Origin: Saccharopolyspora endophytica
Lineage (GTDB): Bacteria > Actinomycetota > Actinomycetes > Mycobacteriales > Pseudonocardiaceae
DNA length: 64,000 bases
NCBI RefSeq assembly: GCF_018070075.1
Contig: NZ_JAGPXE010000009.1
Coordinates: 248,001 to 312,000 of the forward strand
Reading direction: 5' to 3'
The position numbers and the translations under genes were made by a program. Within the stretch, counting starts at the first letter, position 1. Every line of letters begins with the position of its first letter. A model generated the notes under the pieces. It was not told where the DNA came from. It saw only the letters and a program-made list of their open reading frames with translations, and ran no database searches. This document shows, one piece after another, positions 17,040-25,230 of the stretch.

Positions 17040-18281
17040 TTACGAAGCCCCCTTGATGGAAATGCCGCTCAACACCCCGGCCACGGCGCCGCTGGCATTC
17101 TTCGCGTCAGTCGTAGCCTGGTCATTGGAAATCAAGCCGGCAGCGGCAGGGACCTGCAGTGCAACGCTGGCTCCTCCTTGGAATACCTTGGCGACGTTTT
17201 GCTGCAGCTCCACCGGCGCATCAGCTTTGACGAGCTTGTCCGCGAGCACGTCGAAAGCCTTCGCCGGCTCCTGCGCTGCTTGACCAGCTTCCTGCGCGAA
17301 CGCGCGGCCGCCCTTGTAGACGGCTTCACCAGCCGTGTCGAGCATTCCGGAGGCACCGGTGGCGCGGCTGACATCAACTAATCGGTCCGCACCTGCGACA
17401 ACATCGCCAGCTGCGTTGAAGCCCTTGGAAATCGCTCCGACTCCGGGAACCAGTCCCGCTACGTCACCACCCAGCGAGACCCAGGCATTCATGTCGTCGT
17501 ATTTCTCGTTCACGACCATGTCTGCACCGTGTGCAGCTAGCGCCACGCCACCAGCGATCAGGGCAATCGGTCCAGCGATGGGAGCGCATACGGGAATAAG
17601 TGCCAGCGCCCCGGCCACTGCCGACACGATGCCAGCTATGTCGCCGATATCGCCGAGGTGGTCCTTGAACCATTTGCCTGCATCATCCCAAATCTCTGAC
17701 AGAGAGTCGAAGAATGCCTTGTTCGGAGCCTTCTGCGCTGCCTCGTTGAGTTTGTCCGCGCAGGTCCGGGCATCGTCTTCCCAGATGTCCTGCAAGTCAC
17801 CGGCCTTCCGGCGAATGCTCTCGACCTCGTCCCAGGCGTCGTTCGCAGCGGTGACCTTCTGAACCGCGGAGTCGTGCAGTACCGGGTCGTCGGCGTTCTG
17901 CTGCGCCGCGTTGCGCGCGCTCTCTGCCGCCTTCGTCTTCGCTTCGTAGTCCTGCAGAGCGCGACGTGCTCGATCCTCCAGCCGTGCGGCTTCGTTCTGG
18001 TGCTCCTGGAGACGGTCACCCCAGGCCGTGAGGGCTTTACTGGCATTCTTGAGAGATTCCTGCGCATCGGCCAGGTATTGGGGAAGTTCCCCGAGGCCGC
18101 CCGCGAAGGCCTTCGCGGCCTCACCTTTCCACACGTCCTTCTGGTTCTTCACCGACATCAGGACTTCGTGGGCTTCGCGTGAGTACGTGGCGGTGTCGTC
18201 AAGTTGCTTGGCGACCGACCGCACTGCGGCGATGTCGCCGCGTGCCGGGTCGAATCCCAGCGATGGGCACTTTCCACTCAT
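17040..18281 (-). CDS. Large WXG100-like putative ESX-secreted protein
   Basis: A 413-residue protein. Residues 1-100 are a helical WXG-type head (VWKGEAAKAFAGGL supplies the W-x-G turn). Residues ~95-200 are coiled coil rich in Ala, Glu and Arg. Residues 215-262 are strongly hydrophobic (IAGIVSAVAGALALIPV, PIALIAGGVALAAHG), and the tail is Ala/Gly/Gln-rich with no recognisable toxin domain. This is the layout of T7SS LXG/WXG-like effectors with a translocation segment, but with no catalytic end I can identify. ATGA overlap with the preceding small ESX-like gene. ATG at 18281 with GGGAG upstream. Confidence 0.75.
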   Translation of the reverse strand: MSGKCPSLGFDPARGDIAAVRSVAKQLDDTATYSREAHEVLMSVKNQKDVWKGEAAKAFAGGLGELPQYLADAQESLKNASKALTAWGDRLQEHQNEAARLEDRARRALQDYEAKTKAAESARNAAQQNADDPVLHDSAVQKVTAANDAWDEVESIRRKAGDLQDIWEDDARTCADKLNEAAQKAPNKAFFDSLSEIWDDAGKWFKDHLGDIGDIAGIVSAVAGALALIPVCAPIAGPIALIAGGVALAAHGADMVVNEKYDDMNAWVSLGGDVAGLVPGVGAISKGFNAAGDVVAGADRLVDVSRATGASGMLDTAGEAVYKGGRAFAQEAGQAAQEPAKAFDVLADKLVKADAPVELQQNVAKVFQGGASVALQVPAAAGLISNDQATTDAKNASGAVAGVLSGISIKGAS

Positions 18282-18619
18282 CGCGCACTCCCGGCTTGAC
18301 CGTTGCCCGTGGTTTCCGCCGCGACGTCTCCGGACATATTCTGCAGGCTCGAGGCGATCGAGTTGTCCAGCTCGGCGTAGGTCTGCTTGGAAGCATCTAG
18401 TACGTCCTTGACCTTGCCGACCGCCTCACGGAGCTTGTCCAGGCCCTCTTCCCAATCTGCGCGGAAGTCCGAACACGCCTCGTCGAGCTCGGCTGGTCCC
18501 AGGCTCCCCGAGCCGCCATCCTTCATCCTCTTCGTCGCACCATCGATGTTCTCGATCGTCCGATCAAGGTTCTTGCCCAGGGCGTCAAGGCCGCCGATAT
18601 CGACCGAAAAGTCCGACAA
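18278..18619 (-). CDS. WXG100-like small protein, first gene of ESX-linked operon
   Basis: A 113-residue helical protein: SDFSVDIGGLDALGKNLDR, a central turn, then ADWEEGLDKLREAVGKVKDVLDA with the W in the position expected of WXG100 helpers. The start is uncertain: a TTG at 18619 with GGGGGA 8 bases upstream fits best; an ATG at 18676 gives a 132-residue form with an unlikely leader. Coupled to the large ESX-like gene by a 4-base overlap, as helper/effector pairs often are. Confidence 0.7.
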   Translation of the reverse strand: MSDFSVDIGGLDALGKNLDRTIENIDGATKRMKDGGSGSLGPAELDEACSDFRADWEEGLDKLREAVGKVKDVLDASKQTYAELDNSIASSLQNMSGDVAAETTGNGQAGSAR

Positions 18620-18779
18620 GTCGGTGTCCCCCGTAAACAGGATTCGCCAGCAAACGGGGGCCACCGTATCGTCCACAGGCTCTGCTGGGAGACGATTCGG
18701 CGAAATGTGCTCGACACTACCTCTGGGGAAACCAAACCCGAAAGATCACAAGACTTCGAGCACCAATGGGAAGGATGCT

Positions 18780-19094
18780 ATGCCACTGCGGTCCACGCCT
18801 CCAGCGAATCCCGCACGACGTCGCCGGCTGCGGGTGATGTGGATCGCGACCTTCACGCCGTTCTTAACTGGTCTGCTCATCGCCGGCCTCGCATTCCACT
18901 GGGTATTCCTGCCTGCTGCCGCGCTCTGGATCGCAGCCTTGGGGTGCGTGCTCCGCATGGAGTCCCTGGACCATCAGACACGCTCGGCCGCCGAAGCCAC
19001 CCCGCGGCAGCAGCTGACCAAGGCCGGTTGGCTGCTGCTCGCGATCGCCCTCATCACCGCGAGCGCTGCAGCCGTGAACGCAGCGCTGGGGTGA
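18780..19094 (+). CDS. Small membrane protein
   Basis: A 104-residue protein with a basic N-terminus (PARRRRLRVMW) and three hydrophobic segments (about 22-38, 40-56 and 80-100). The ATG at 18780 follows GGAAGG by 5 bases. It diverges from the ESX-linked operon, with ~160 bases between. No function known. Confidence 0.62.
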   Translation: MPLRSTPPANPARRRRLRVMWIATFTPFLTGLLIAGLAFHWVFLPAAALWIAALGCVLRMESLDHQTRSAAEATPRQQLTKAGWLLLAIALITASAAAVNAALG

Positions 19095-19241
19095 CCCGGG
19101 GCTCGGCAGGTGGTCCGGCAGGTGCTGGGAGCCGCCGACAACCCGACGTCACTCGCTTCGGCGGTTGGAGGGCGCCGATGAATTCCTCCAGCTGAGCTGG
19201 TCTACCTGGACGTGCTCGCGCCCGAGGTTGGAGGAGACGGC

Positions 19242-19820
19242 ATGGCGAAGTCGGTTCTGTACATGGCGATGTCGCTTGACGGATTCATCGCCGGTCCGGA
19301 GGACGGGCCGGGCAACGGGCTCGGCAACGGTGGCCTCCGGCTGCACGAATGGCTCGGCGAGCCCGTCGCCGGGTATCCGCACTTCGACCCGCCGGGGGTG
19401 AGCGGGCAGGTGTTCGCCGAGGTGATGAGGACCGGTGCCGTCGTCGTCGGCCGCAAGACGTTCGACTACGCCGGCCACTGGGACGGTGACCACCACGGCG
19501 TGCCGATCTTCGTGCCCACGCGCGGCACCCCGCCGCAACCGCAGAGCGGCTGGGTGCACTACGTCCCCGATGTCGCGACCGCGATGCGCGAGGCCAAGGC
19601 GGCCGCCGGGACCGAGGACGTGATGGTGCACGGGGCCGCCCTCGCGCAGTCTTTGCTGCGCGAGGGTTTGCTCGACGAGCTGGAGATCCAGCTGATCCCG
19701 GTCGTGCTCGGCGACGGGCGACGACTGTTCGGCTCAGACCACGTCGAGCTGGAGCTGACGCGCGTCCTCGACGCACCGGGCGTCACGCACCTGCACTACC
19801 GAGTCCTCCCGTCGTCCTGA
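19242..19820 (+). CDS. Dihydrofolate reductase family protein (RibD C-terminal-like)
   Basis: A 192-residue protein starting VLYMAMSLDGFIAGP, the first strand and NADPH-contact motif of the bacterial DHFR-like/RibD C-terminal reductase family. It continues with VVVGRKTFDYAGHW and a late V-H-G-A-A-L-A-Q-S-L-L-R-E-G-L-L-D-E-L segment and L-I-P-V-V-L-G-D-G-R-R-L-F. Members reduce unknown or flavin-pathway-like substrates; most are not true folate enzymes. The ATG at 19242 has GGAGGAG 6 bases upstream. Confidence 0.88.
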   Translation: MAKSVLYMAMSLDGFIAGPEDGPGNGLGNGGLRLHEWLGEPVAGYPHFDPPGVSGQVFAEVMRTGAVVVGRKTFDYAGHWDGDHHGVPIFVPTRGTPPQPQSGWVHYVPDVATAMREAKAAAGTEDVMVHGAALAQSLLREGLLDELEIQLIPVVLGDGRRLFGSDHVELELTRVLDAPGVTHLHYRVLPSS

Positions 19821-19920
19821 TCCTCGTCACTTCGGTGGTGAGATCGCCGCGGAAGAGGGCCCCAGCCGGTGATCCGCACGACGGGATCCCGACGTACTTC
19901 GGGCCCGCATACTGACACCC

Positions 19921-20172
19921 ATGACTTCGCCAACTCCCCGGTCCCGTTATCCCGCTTGTGCGCTGTGCGGTGGGACGTTCGTCGGCGGGATGCGGATGAC
20001 CAGCCAGCACAAGACCGGGGTGTTCCCGTTCCGGAAGCGGCTGTGGGTCAATCCGCTCTCCACGCTCAGCGCTGTCGTGTGCCTGGGGTGCGGGCACACG
20101 AAGCTGTTCGCCGACGAGCTCAACCGGCTCCGCTTCGAGGCGCAGCGGCATCCGGAGATCTTCGACTGGTAG
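19921..20172 (+). CDS. Small zinc-ribbon-like protein
   Basis: An 83-residue protein with two CxxC knuckles (CALCGG near residue 13 and CLGCGH near residue 54), so probably a zinc ribbon. The C-terminus is a charged helix. A CATACT -10-like hexamer ends about 8 bases before the ATG at 19921 and there is no ribosome binding site, suggesting a leaderless transcript. Converges with the membrane protein gene 4 bases downstream. Function unknown. Confidence 0.65.
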   Translation: MTSPTPRSRYPACALCGGTFVGGMRMTSQHKTGVFPFRKRLWVNPLSTLSAVVCLGCGHTKLFADELNRLRFEAQRHPEIFDW

Positions 20173-20176
20173 CGGG

Positions 20177-20854
20177 TCAGGACGTGAGCGTGTCGAGGAA
20201 GCGGTTGTGGCGGAGTCTCGTGGCTCGTTCGAGGGCGGCGAGGGCTCCGGCGGTGATCAGGGTGGTGTTCGCCCAGGTGGAGAGGTGGATCGGCGAGGTG
20301 AACGTGCCGACCTTCTCGGCGATGATCGGGCTGTGGGTCAGGACCTCGGCGCCGTGGAGGAGGTTCACCGCGAGCGCCACGACGAGGATGACCACCGCTG
20401 CTGCGCCGATGACCGCGCTGGCGCGGGGATAGCGCTGCCCGAGCCTCGCGCGAAGGCCTTCCTGGGAGCGGGGGTGCGGGCGCAGGGCGCGTTCCACGCC
20501 GGCTTCGGAGACGAAGTGCATGCGCTTCAGGCCGAACGCGGTGGTGGCGACCTCGATGACGCCGCCGGGCACCGGGAACGCCGTCGGCACGTTGGAGCGG
20601 GACACCTGCACGCCGTTCCGGTACAGCGCGGCGGGGGCTTTGCCCTCCCCGTTGTCGTGCTGCTGCCGCGTCTTCGCATCGGCGAGGTGCCGGACGTCGA
20701 CCGCGTAGCTGTGACTGATCCCGTCGTGGTCGGCGAGTTCGAGGAAGAACACGGATCGGGCGAAGAGCTGCCAGAGGTGGTAATCGCGAAGCGGGCTCCC
20801 GTCGCCGGCTCTGACCTTGGCGAGCTGCCAGCGTCTCTTGAGCTTGTTGACCAT
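20177..20854 (-). CDS. Unknown protein with C-terminal transmembrane segments
   Basis: A 225-residue protein. Residues 1-135 are soluble (KLKRRWQLAKVRAGDG, LWQLFARSVFFLELAD, a V-P-G-G-V-I-E-V-A-T segment); then a strong transmembrane helix (about 142-162, AVIGAAAVVILVVALAVNL) and a weaker hydrophobic segment near 195-205. The ATG at 20854 has GAGAGG at 7 bases and is preferred to one nine codons upstream. No family recognised. Confidence 0.65.
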   Translation of the reverse strand: MVNKLKRRWQLAKVRAGDGSPLRDYHLWQLFARSVFFLELADHDGISHSYAVDVRHLADAKTRQQHDNGEGKAPAALYRNGVQVSRSNVPTAFPVPGGVIEVATTAFGLKRMHFVSEAGVERALRPHPRSQEGLRARLGQRYPRASAVIGAAAVVILVVALAVNLLHGAEVLTHSPIIAEKVGTFTSPIHLSTWANTTLITAGALAALERATRLRHNRFLDTLTS

Positions 20855-21028
20855 TCGGGCGCCTCTCGTCGTAGAACCCATCCCCTGCGCTAGTCAACGG
20901 CGTGTCCTCGGGGCAGGGTCAAGAGGCGCTGCGGGCTGCGGCCGACGAGGCGACGGCGTCACCTCCCTCGGGAAACACACCTGTTCGCCAGACTTGTCCT
21001 GCGTGCGGGGCGTGACACAATCCGCACC

Positions 21029-21400
21029 ATGAGTTACCAGCCACACGATCCCTACGACCGGAACGACCCCGGGCGCTACCCGTACGGGGACGACTACGGC
21101 GACCGGCGCCCTCCGCGGCGTCCGGGGCAGGTCGGGGACACCATCGCGCGGGTCGTGCGGATCGTGGTGTCGATCGTGGTGCTGGTGTTCGCGTTGCACG
21201 TGCTGTTCGTGGTGCTCGACGCGAACCAGAGCAACGGCTTCGTGTCGTTCATCTACACCCTCGCGCAGACCTTCGTGCTGGGCCTCGGTGACGTCTTCAC
21301 CCCGGAGGACGCACTGCTCGGCGTGGTGCTCAACTACGCGCTGGCCGCGTTGATCTGGTTCATCGTCGGACAGATCATCATCAAGATCATCCGCCGCTGA
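21029..21400 (+). CDS. Small membrane protein with Tyr/Asp/Pro-rich N-terminus
   Basis: A 123-residue protein: an N-terminal 35 residues rich in Tyr, Asp, Arg and Pro (YQPHDPYDRNDPGRYPYG), then two long transmembrane segments (about 38-62 and 95-119) flanking a helical loop. It lacks a ribosome binding site; a CACAAT hexamer ends 9 bases before the ATG, so it may be leaderless. Function unknown. Confidence 0.68.
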   Translation: MSYQPHDPYDRNDPGRYPYGDDYGDRRPPRRPGQVGDTIARVVRIVVSIVVLVFALHVLFVVLDANQSNGFVSFIYTLAQTFVLGLGDVFTPEDALLGVVLNYALAALIWFIVGQIIIKIIRR

Positions 21401-21474
21401 GCGCGGTGGGGTGGGCTCCGACAGCCCGGGCTGACCTTCCACGCAGGTCACGGCGCCTCGTGCGGAGTTGTCGA

Positions 21475-22341
21475 TCACGCGGTCTCGCGCTCCACCGGCA
21501 GCCACAGCGCGGCATCGGCCTCCGAACCGTCCTCCGACATCCGGGTGCGCAGGATCTCCGGCCCGGGACGGCTCCGGTACGGGTTCGACGGGAACCACTC
21601 GGTGAACACGTCCCGCCACAGGTTCTGGATCGCTTCCGGCGCCGGGCCCGAGGTCGTGAACTCCGCCCACGTCCCGGCTCGCACGGTCAGCGCGGCCATG
21701 CCCTCCGGAACCGGTGAGGAGGTGATCACGCCGTGGTAGTAGTCGAGTTCCGTGCCTTCGGCTCGGCTCGGGTCCAGGTCGTCGCAGACGGCGAGAACGC
21801 CGCTCGGTTCGCCGTCGGACAGCTGCTCCAGGTGCGCGTGGGTCCGCTCGCCCAGTCCGCGGACGAAGTCGATGATCGCCTGGTTCGGCCCCGAGTGCAC
21901 GAGCGGCACCCGGGTTTTCGGCCCCACCACCGTGAACTCCGGCTTGTCCACGACCCGATATCGCATGCTGCTGCTCCCGTCGACGACGAGCCGGAAGCTC
22001 ATCCGCGGCTGGGAGCTCAGCGAAGCACCCGTGCGCCGCGCCTCCGCCGGCCCGACACCGTGCATCGCGCGGAACGCCCGCGCGAACGCCTCGCCGGAGC
22101 TGTAGCCGTAGCGCACCGCGATCTGCAGCAGGGGCTCGCGCCCGTCCAGCACCTCCGCTCCGGCCACGGTCAGCCGACGGCGCCTGATGTACTCCGACAG
22201 CGGCATCCCGGCCAGCGCCGAGAACATCCGCCGCAGGTGGTGCTCCGAGGTGGCCGCCACCCGCGCGAGCTCGCCTGCGTCGACGGAGCCGTCGAGCTGC
22301 CGCTCGATGTGCTCCATCGCCTGGTTGAGCCGTTCCAGCAC
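21475..22341 (-). CDS. AraC-family regulator with GyrI-like effector domain
   Basis: A 288-residue Rob-type regulator. The N-terminal AraC DNA-binding domain (residues ~1-110) has VAATSEHHLRRMF and AVRYGYSSGEAFARAFR, the two helix-turn-helix motifs. The C-terminal ~160 residues are a GyrI/BmrR-like ligand pocket (YRVVDKPEFTVVGPK; ending LWLPVE). The GTG at 22341 follows GGAGG by 5 bases. It is divergent to the dioxygenase gene, whose expression it may control; small hydrophobic ligands are typical of this fold. Confidence 0.88.
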   Translation of the reverse strand: MLERLNQAMEHIERQLDGSVDAGELARVAATSEHHLRRMFSALAGMPLSEYIRRRRLTVAGAEVLDGREPLLQIAVRYGYSSGEAFARAFRAMHGVGPAEARRTGASLSSQPRMSFRLVVDGSSSMRYRVVDKPEFTVVGPKTRVPLVHSGPNQAIIDFVRGLGERTHAHLEQLSDGEPSGVLAVCDDLDPSRAEGTELDYYHGVITSSPVPEGMAALTVRAGTWAEFTTSGPAPEAIQNLWRDVFTEWFPSNPYRSRPGPEILRTRMSEDGSEADAALWLPVERETA

Positions 22342-22459
22342 GCTCGCCTCCGCAGTTCCGTCCCGTTGATTCAAGCAGGTCGGGCCCGTCATCCACCCGA
22401 CAGAAGCTGCGCGGGAAATGTCGGGCGACCGAGTCCGGCGACGCCGCACGATGAGAGGC

Positions 22460-23290
22460 ATGCACGACACGACCTTGGTATCCCGGTTCCTCCGCGACGG
22501 CTTCGTCAAGCTCGAAGGCGCCGTCGCACCCCGCGTGGCAGCGGACTGCGCGCGGCTACTGTGGCGGGAGACCGGCTGCGACCCGGACGATCCGAGGACG
22601 TGGACCCAACCCGTGCACTGGGTGGGCGGGCTGGCGCAAGGACCGTTCGCCGCCGCGCCCAACTCCCCTGCCCTGCACCACGCGTACGACCTGCTGGTCG
22701 GTGCCGGGCGCTGGGAACAGCGGTACTCGCTCGGCACCTTCCCGCTGCGCTTTCCGCACGAGGAAGAGCCGGATGACGCAGGCTGGCACATCGAGGGGAG
22801 CTACGAGGTGGAGGGCGAAACCTGGCCCTTCACCAATCTGCGCTCGCACGGCCGAGCGCTGCTGATGCTGTTCCTGTTCAGCGAGGTCGGGCAGGACGAC
22901 GCGCCGACCCGGATCCGGGTCGGCTCCCACCTCGACGTGCCGAAGGTGCTCGAACCCTACGGCGAAGCGGGCGCAAGTGGCCTGGTCATGGCGCCGGACC
23001 TGGTGGCGGCGTCCGACCACCGACCGCTCGCCCTCGCCACCGGAGCGCCGGGCGACGTGTTCCTCTGCCATCCGTTCCTGGTGCACGCGGCTCAGCCGCA
23101 CCACGGTGCACATCCGCGCTTCATGGCCCAGCCTCCGCTGATGCCGGCTGCCCCGTGCGAACTGGAACGGGCCGATGGCGCGTACTCCCCCGTCGAGATC
23201 GCGATCCTCCGGGGCCTGGGACGTGAACCTGGCCGGCGGGCGCCGCGTGACGATCGCAGGGGTCAGCAAGCACGCTCCGAAGCGTCCTGA
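22460..23290 (+). CDS. Phytanoyl-CoA dioxygenase (PhyH) family protein
   Basis: A ~276-residue non-haem Fe(II)/2-oxoglutarate oxygenase-like protein: FLRDGFVKLEGAV at the start, GWHIEGSYEVEG as the first metal motif and HPFLVHAAQPHHG with the distal His and nearby Arg (P-R-F-M). The usual first motif is H-x-D; here it is H-I-E, so the facial triad would be His-Glu-His. The start is ambiguous (ATG at 22418, 22451 or 22460), and none has a good ribosome binding site. It overlaps the convergent regulator gene by 28 bases. Substrate unknown. Confidence 0.8.
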   Translation: MHDTTLVSRFLRDGFVKLEGAVAPRVAADCARLLWRETGCDPDDPRTWTQPVHWVGGLAQGPFAAAPNSPALHHAYDLLVGAGRWEQRYSLGTFPLRFPHEEEPDDAGWHIEGSYEVEGETWPFTNLRSHGRALLMLFLFSEVGQDDAPTRIRVGSHLDVPKVLEPYGEAGASGLVMAPDLVAASDHRPLALATGAPGDVFLCHPFLVHAAQPHHGAHPRFMAQPPLMPAAPCELERADGAYSPVEIAILRGLGREPGRRAPRDDRRGQQARSEAS

Positions 23291-24114
23291 CCACTTCGAC
23301 CGGTGACCGAGGTGGTGGCGAGCAGGGTCAGCTTCTCGGCGCTGTCCGTTCCGGGGTCGGGGTGGAAGATGACCAGGGCCTGGCCCGGGCTGCCTTCGAC
23401 ACCGAGGCGTTCCCGGTTGAGCACCAGCTGCCCGACCTGCGGGTGGTCCACGCGCATCGGCGCCGCCGCGCACACGAGAACGTCGTGCCTCGCCCAGATC
23501 TTGCTGAACCGGATGCTGGCGAGGCTGAGCTCCCCGACGATCTCGATGTAGCGGGGATCGTCGGTGTCCGTGCCGACCGCCTTCCGGAAACCCGCGACAG
23601 CGCTCACCGAATCGGACTCCCAATCCGGGTGGAGCGCTCGCTCGGCGGGGTCGAGGAACATCTCGCGCAGGCGGTTGGTGCCCGCCACCAGGCGTGGTGA
23701 CAGCGCGGTCGCCAGGGGGTTGGCCGCGAGGACGTCCATGTAGCGGCTCTCGACGAACGCCGGAAGTGCCAGTGAATCGAGGAGTTTCGCCGTGCTCGGC
23801 CGGAGCTTCTGCACCGGGGGCTTGTGGCGGCGCTTGGGCTGGGCGGCGCCCAGGCGCAGCAGGTGGTCCGTCGCGGCCTCGTCGAGCCGCAGCACGCGCG
23901 CGAGCGACTCCAGCACCTGCACCGACGGGTTGCGGTCGCGGCCCTGCTCCAACCGCAGGTAGTAGTCGGCGCTGATGCCGGCGAGCATCGCGACCTCCTC
24001 CCTGCGCAGCCCCGGTACCCGCCGCACGCCCATCACGGGGATCCCGGCCTGCTCGGGCGTGACCAGCTCACGGCGTGCGCGCACGAACTCGCCCAGCAGG
24101 TTCTGCTCACCCAT
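23263..24114 (-). CDS. XRE-family regulator with MmyB-like ligand-binding domain
   Basis: A 283-residue regulator. Residues ~5-85 are an XRE helix-turn-helix (VPGLRREEVAMLAGISADYY, LEQGRDRNPSVQVLESLARV). The remainder is the MmyB-like domain that binds fatty-acid-like ligands (LDSLALPAFVESRYMDVLAANPLA, and the late P-M-R-V-D-H-P-x-V-G). Orthologues usually repress an adjacent divergent enzyme gene; here that is the alpha/beta hydrolase 125 bases away. ATG at 24114. Confidence 0.9.
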   Translation of the reverse strand: MGEQNLLGEFVRARRELVTPEQAGIPVMGVRRVPGLRREEVAMLAGISADYYLRLEQGRDRNPSVQVLESLARVLRLDEAATDHLLRLGAAQPKRRHKPPVQKLRPSTAKLLDSLALPAFVESRYMDVLAANPLATALSPRLVAGTNRLREMFLDPAERALHPDWESDSVSAVAGFRKAVGTDTDDPRYIEIVGELSLASIRFSKIWARHDVLVCAAAPMRVDHPQVGQLVLNRERLGVEGSPGQALVIFHPDPGTDSAEKLTLLATTSVTGRSGQDASERAC

Positions 24115-24238
24115 AGGTCCAGCGTAGGCGCGCGGATGTGGGCGTGCCTGGTCCTGCGAGCCCCAGGGTCGCGGGGGCTCTGGTCGAGGTGGCCGACCGG
24201 CGGGAACGTGGTCGGCACATCGACGAAGGAGTGCACGA

Positions 24239-24964
24239 ATGTCCACGTTTCTGCTGGTGCACGGCGCCTGGCACAGCGGTCGGGCGTGGGACCGGGTGGT
24301 TCCGCTGCTCCACGACCACCGGGTGCTCACCCCGACCCTGACCGGCTACGGCGGCACCGCCCACCTGCTGAGCCCGGACGTGGGGCTGCGCACCCACTCC
24401 GCCGACGTCGTCCGGTTGATCCTCGCCGAGGACCTGCACGACGTCGTGCTCGTCGGGCACAGCTACGCCGGGCTCGTCATCTCCGATGCGGCCAACCAGG
24501 TTCCCGACAGGATCGCGCGGCTGGTCTACCTCGACGCGATGGTGCCCGTCGACGGCGAGACCGCGGCCGACGTCATGCCGCAGGCGCGGAAGGCCATCGA
24601 CCGGGCGCTCGACTCCGACAGCGGCTTCCGCGTCCCGCCACCGCCCGAAACCCCGGAGGGCCTGTTCGGCGTCAGCGACCCCGCGGACCTCTCGTGGCTG
24701 CGGTCGATGCTGTCCGACCAGCCCGTCGGGGCGCTCCGAGAGACCGTCCGCCTGGACAACCCCGCGGTGCGGACGATCCCCCGAGTCCACATCCACTGCA
24801 CCGACGTCCCCGCGGGCTTCGCCCGGCGCCCCGTCCCAGCCGTGCAGCCCAACGGGAAGCCCGAAGTCGTCTGGGAACTGCCCACCGGCCACGACTGCAT
24901 GATCACCACCCCGCACGAGCTGGCGGAACTCCTGCTGCGCCTGGCTCCAACCAACCCGAACTGA
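24239..24964 (+). CDS. Alpha/beta hydrolase
   Basis: A 241-residue alpha/beta-fold hydrolase of the RsbQ/EstC-like small esterase type: oxyanion segment LLVHGAWHSGRAWD, nucleophile elbow GHSYAG (Ser near residue 76), and a late GHDCM with the His near residue 219. The ATG at 24239 has AGGAG 8 bases upstream. Divergent to the MmyB-like regulator, its probable repressor. Substrate unknown. Confidence 0.9.
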   Translation: MSTFLLVHGAWHSGRAWDRVVPLLHDHRVLTPTLTGYGGTAHLLSPDVGLRTHSADVVRLILAEDLHDVVLVGHSYAGLVISDAANQVPDRIARLVYLDAMVPVDGETAADVMPQARKAIDRALDSDSGFRVPPPPETPEGLFGVSDPADLSWLRSMLSDQPVGALRETVRLDNPAVRTIPRVHIHCTDVPAGFARRPVPAVQPNGKPEVVWELPTGHDCMITTPHELAELLLRLAPTNPN

Positions 24965-24999
24965 CCCAACCCGCACCCCGGCCCCGTCTCGAGTCCCCG

Positions 25000-25114
25000 G
25001 ATTACGGCGGTAATCGGGTCCCTGATTACGGCGGTAATCCGGGTTCGCCACCACCTCCGCACCCACACCACCCGGAATACGGCCGTAATCCGGTCCCCGA
25101 TTACGGCGGTAATC
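25000..25114. repeat. Tandem array of GATTAC-N4-GTAATC elements (first locus)
   Basis: Three exact copies of GATTACGGCGGTAATC (25000-25015, 25024-25039, 25099-25114) and one variant, GAATACGGCCGTAATC (25075-25090). Members are spaced 24 bases within two pairs, and the pairs are 75 bases apart with matching flanks (CCGGGTTCGCCAC after each), so a ~75-base unit has duplicated. Each element is an interrupted palindrome. Related copies occur at 30586-30772. Confidence 0.9.
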
Positions 25115-25230
25115 CGGGTTCGCCACTGCGGACTCGGGTGGGGTTGGGGGTGAGGACAGCGGGTCGCGGGAGGGTTGAAGAGTTGGTGAATTGCGGGTGT
25201 GGTGTCGGTGGGGTGTCGTACGGTCGACGC

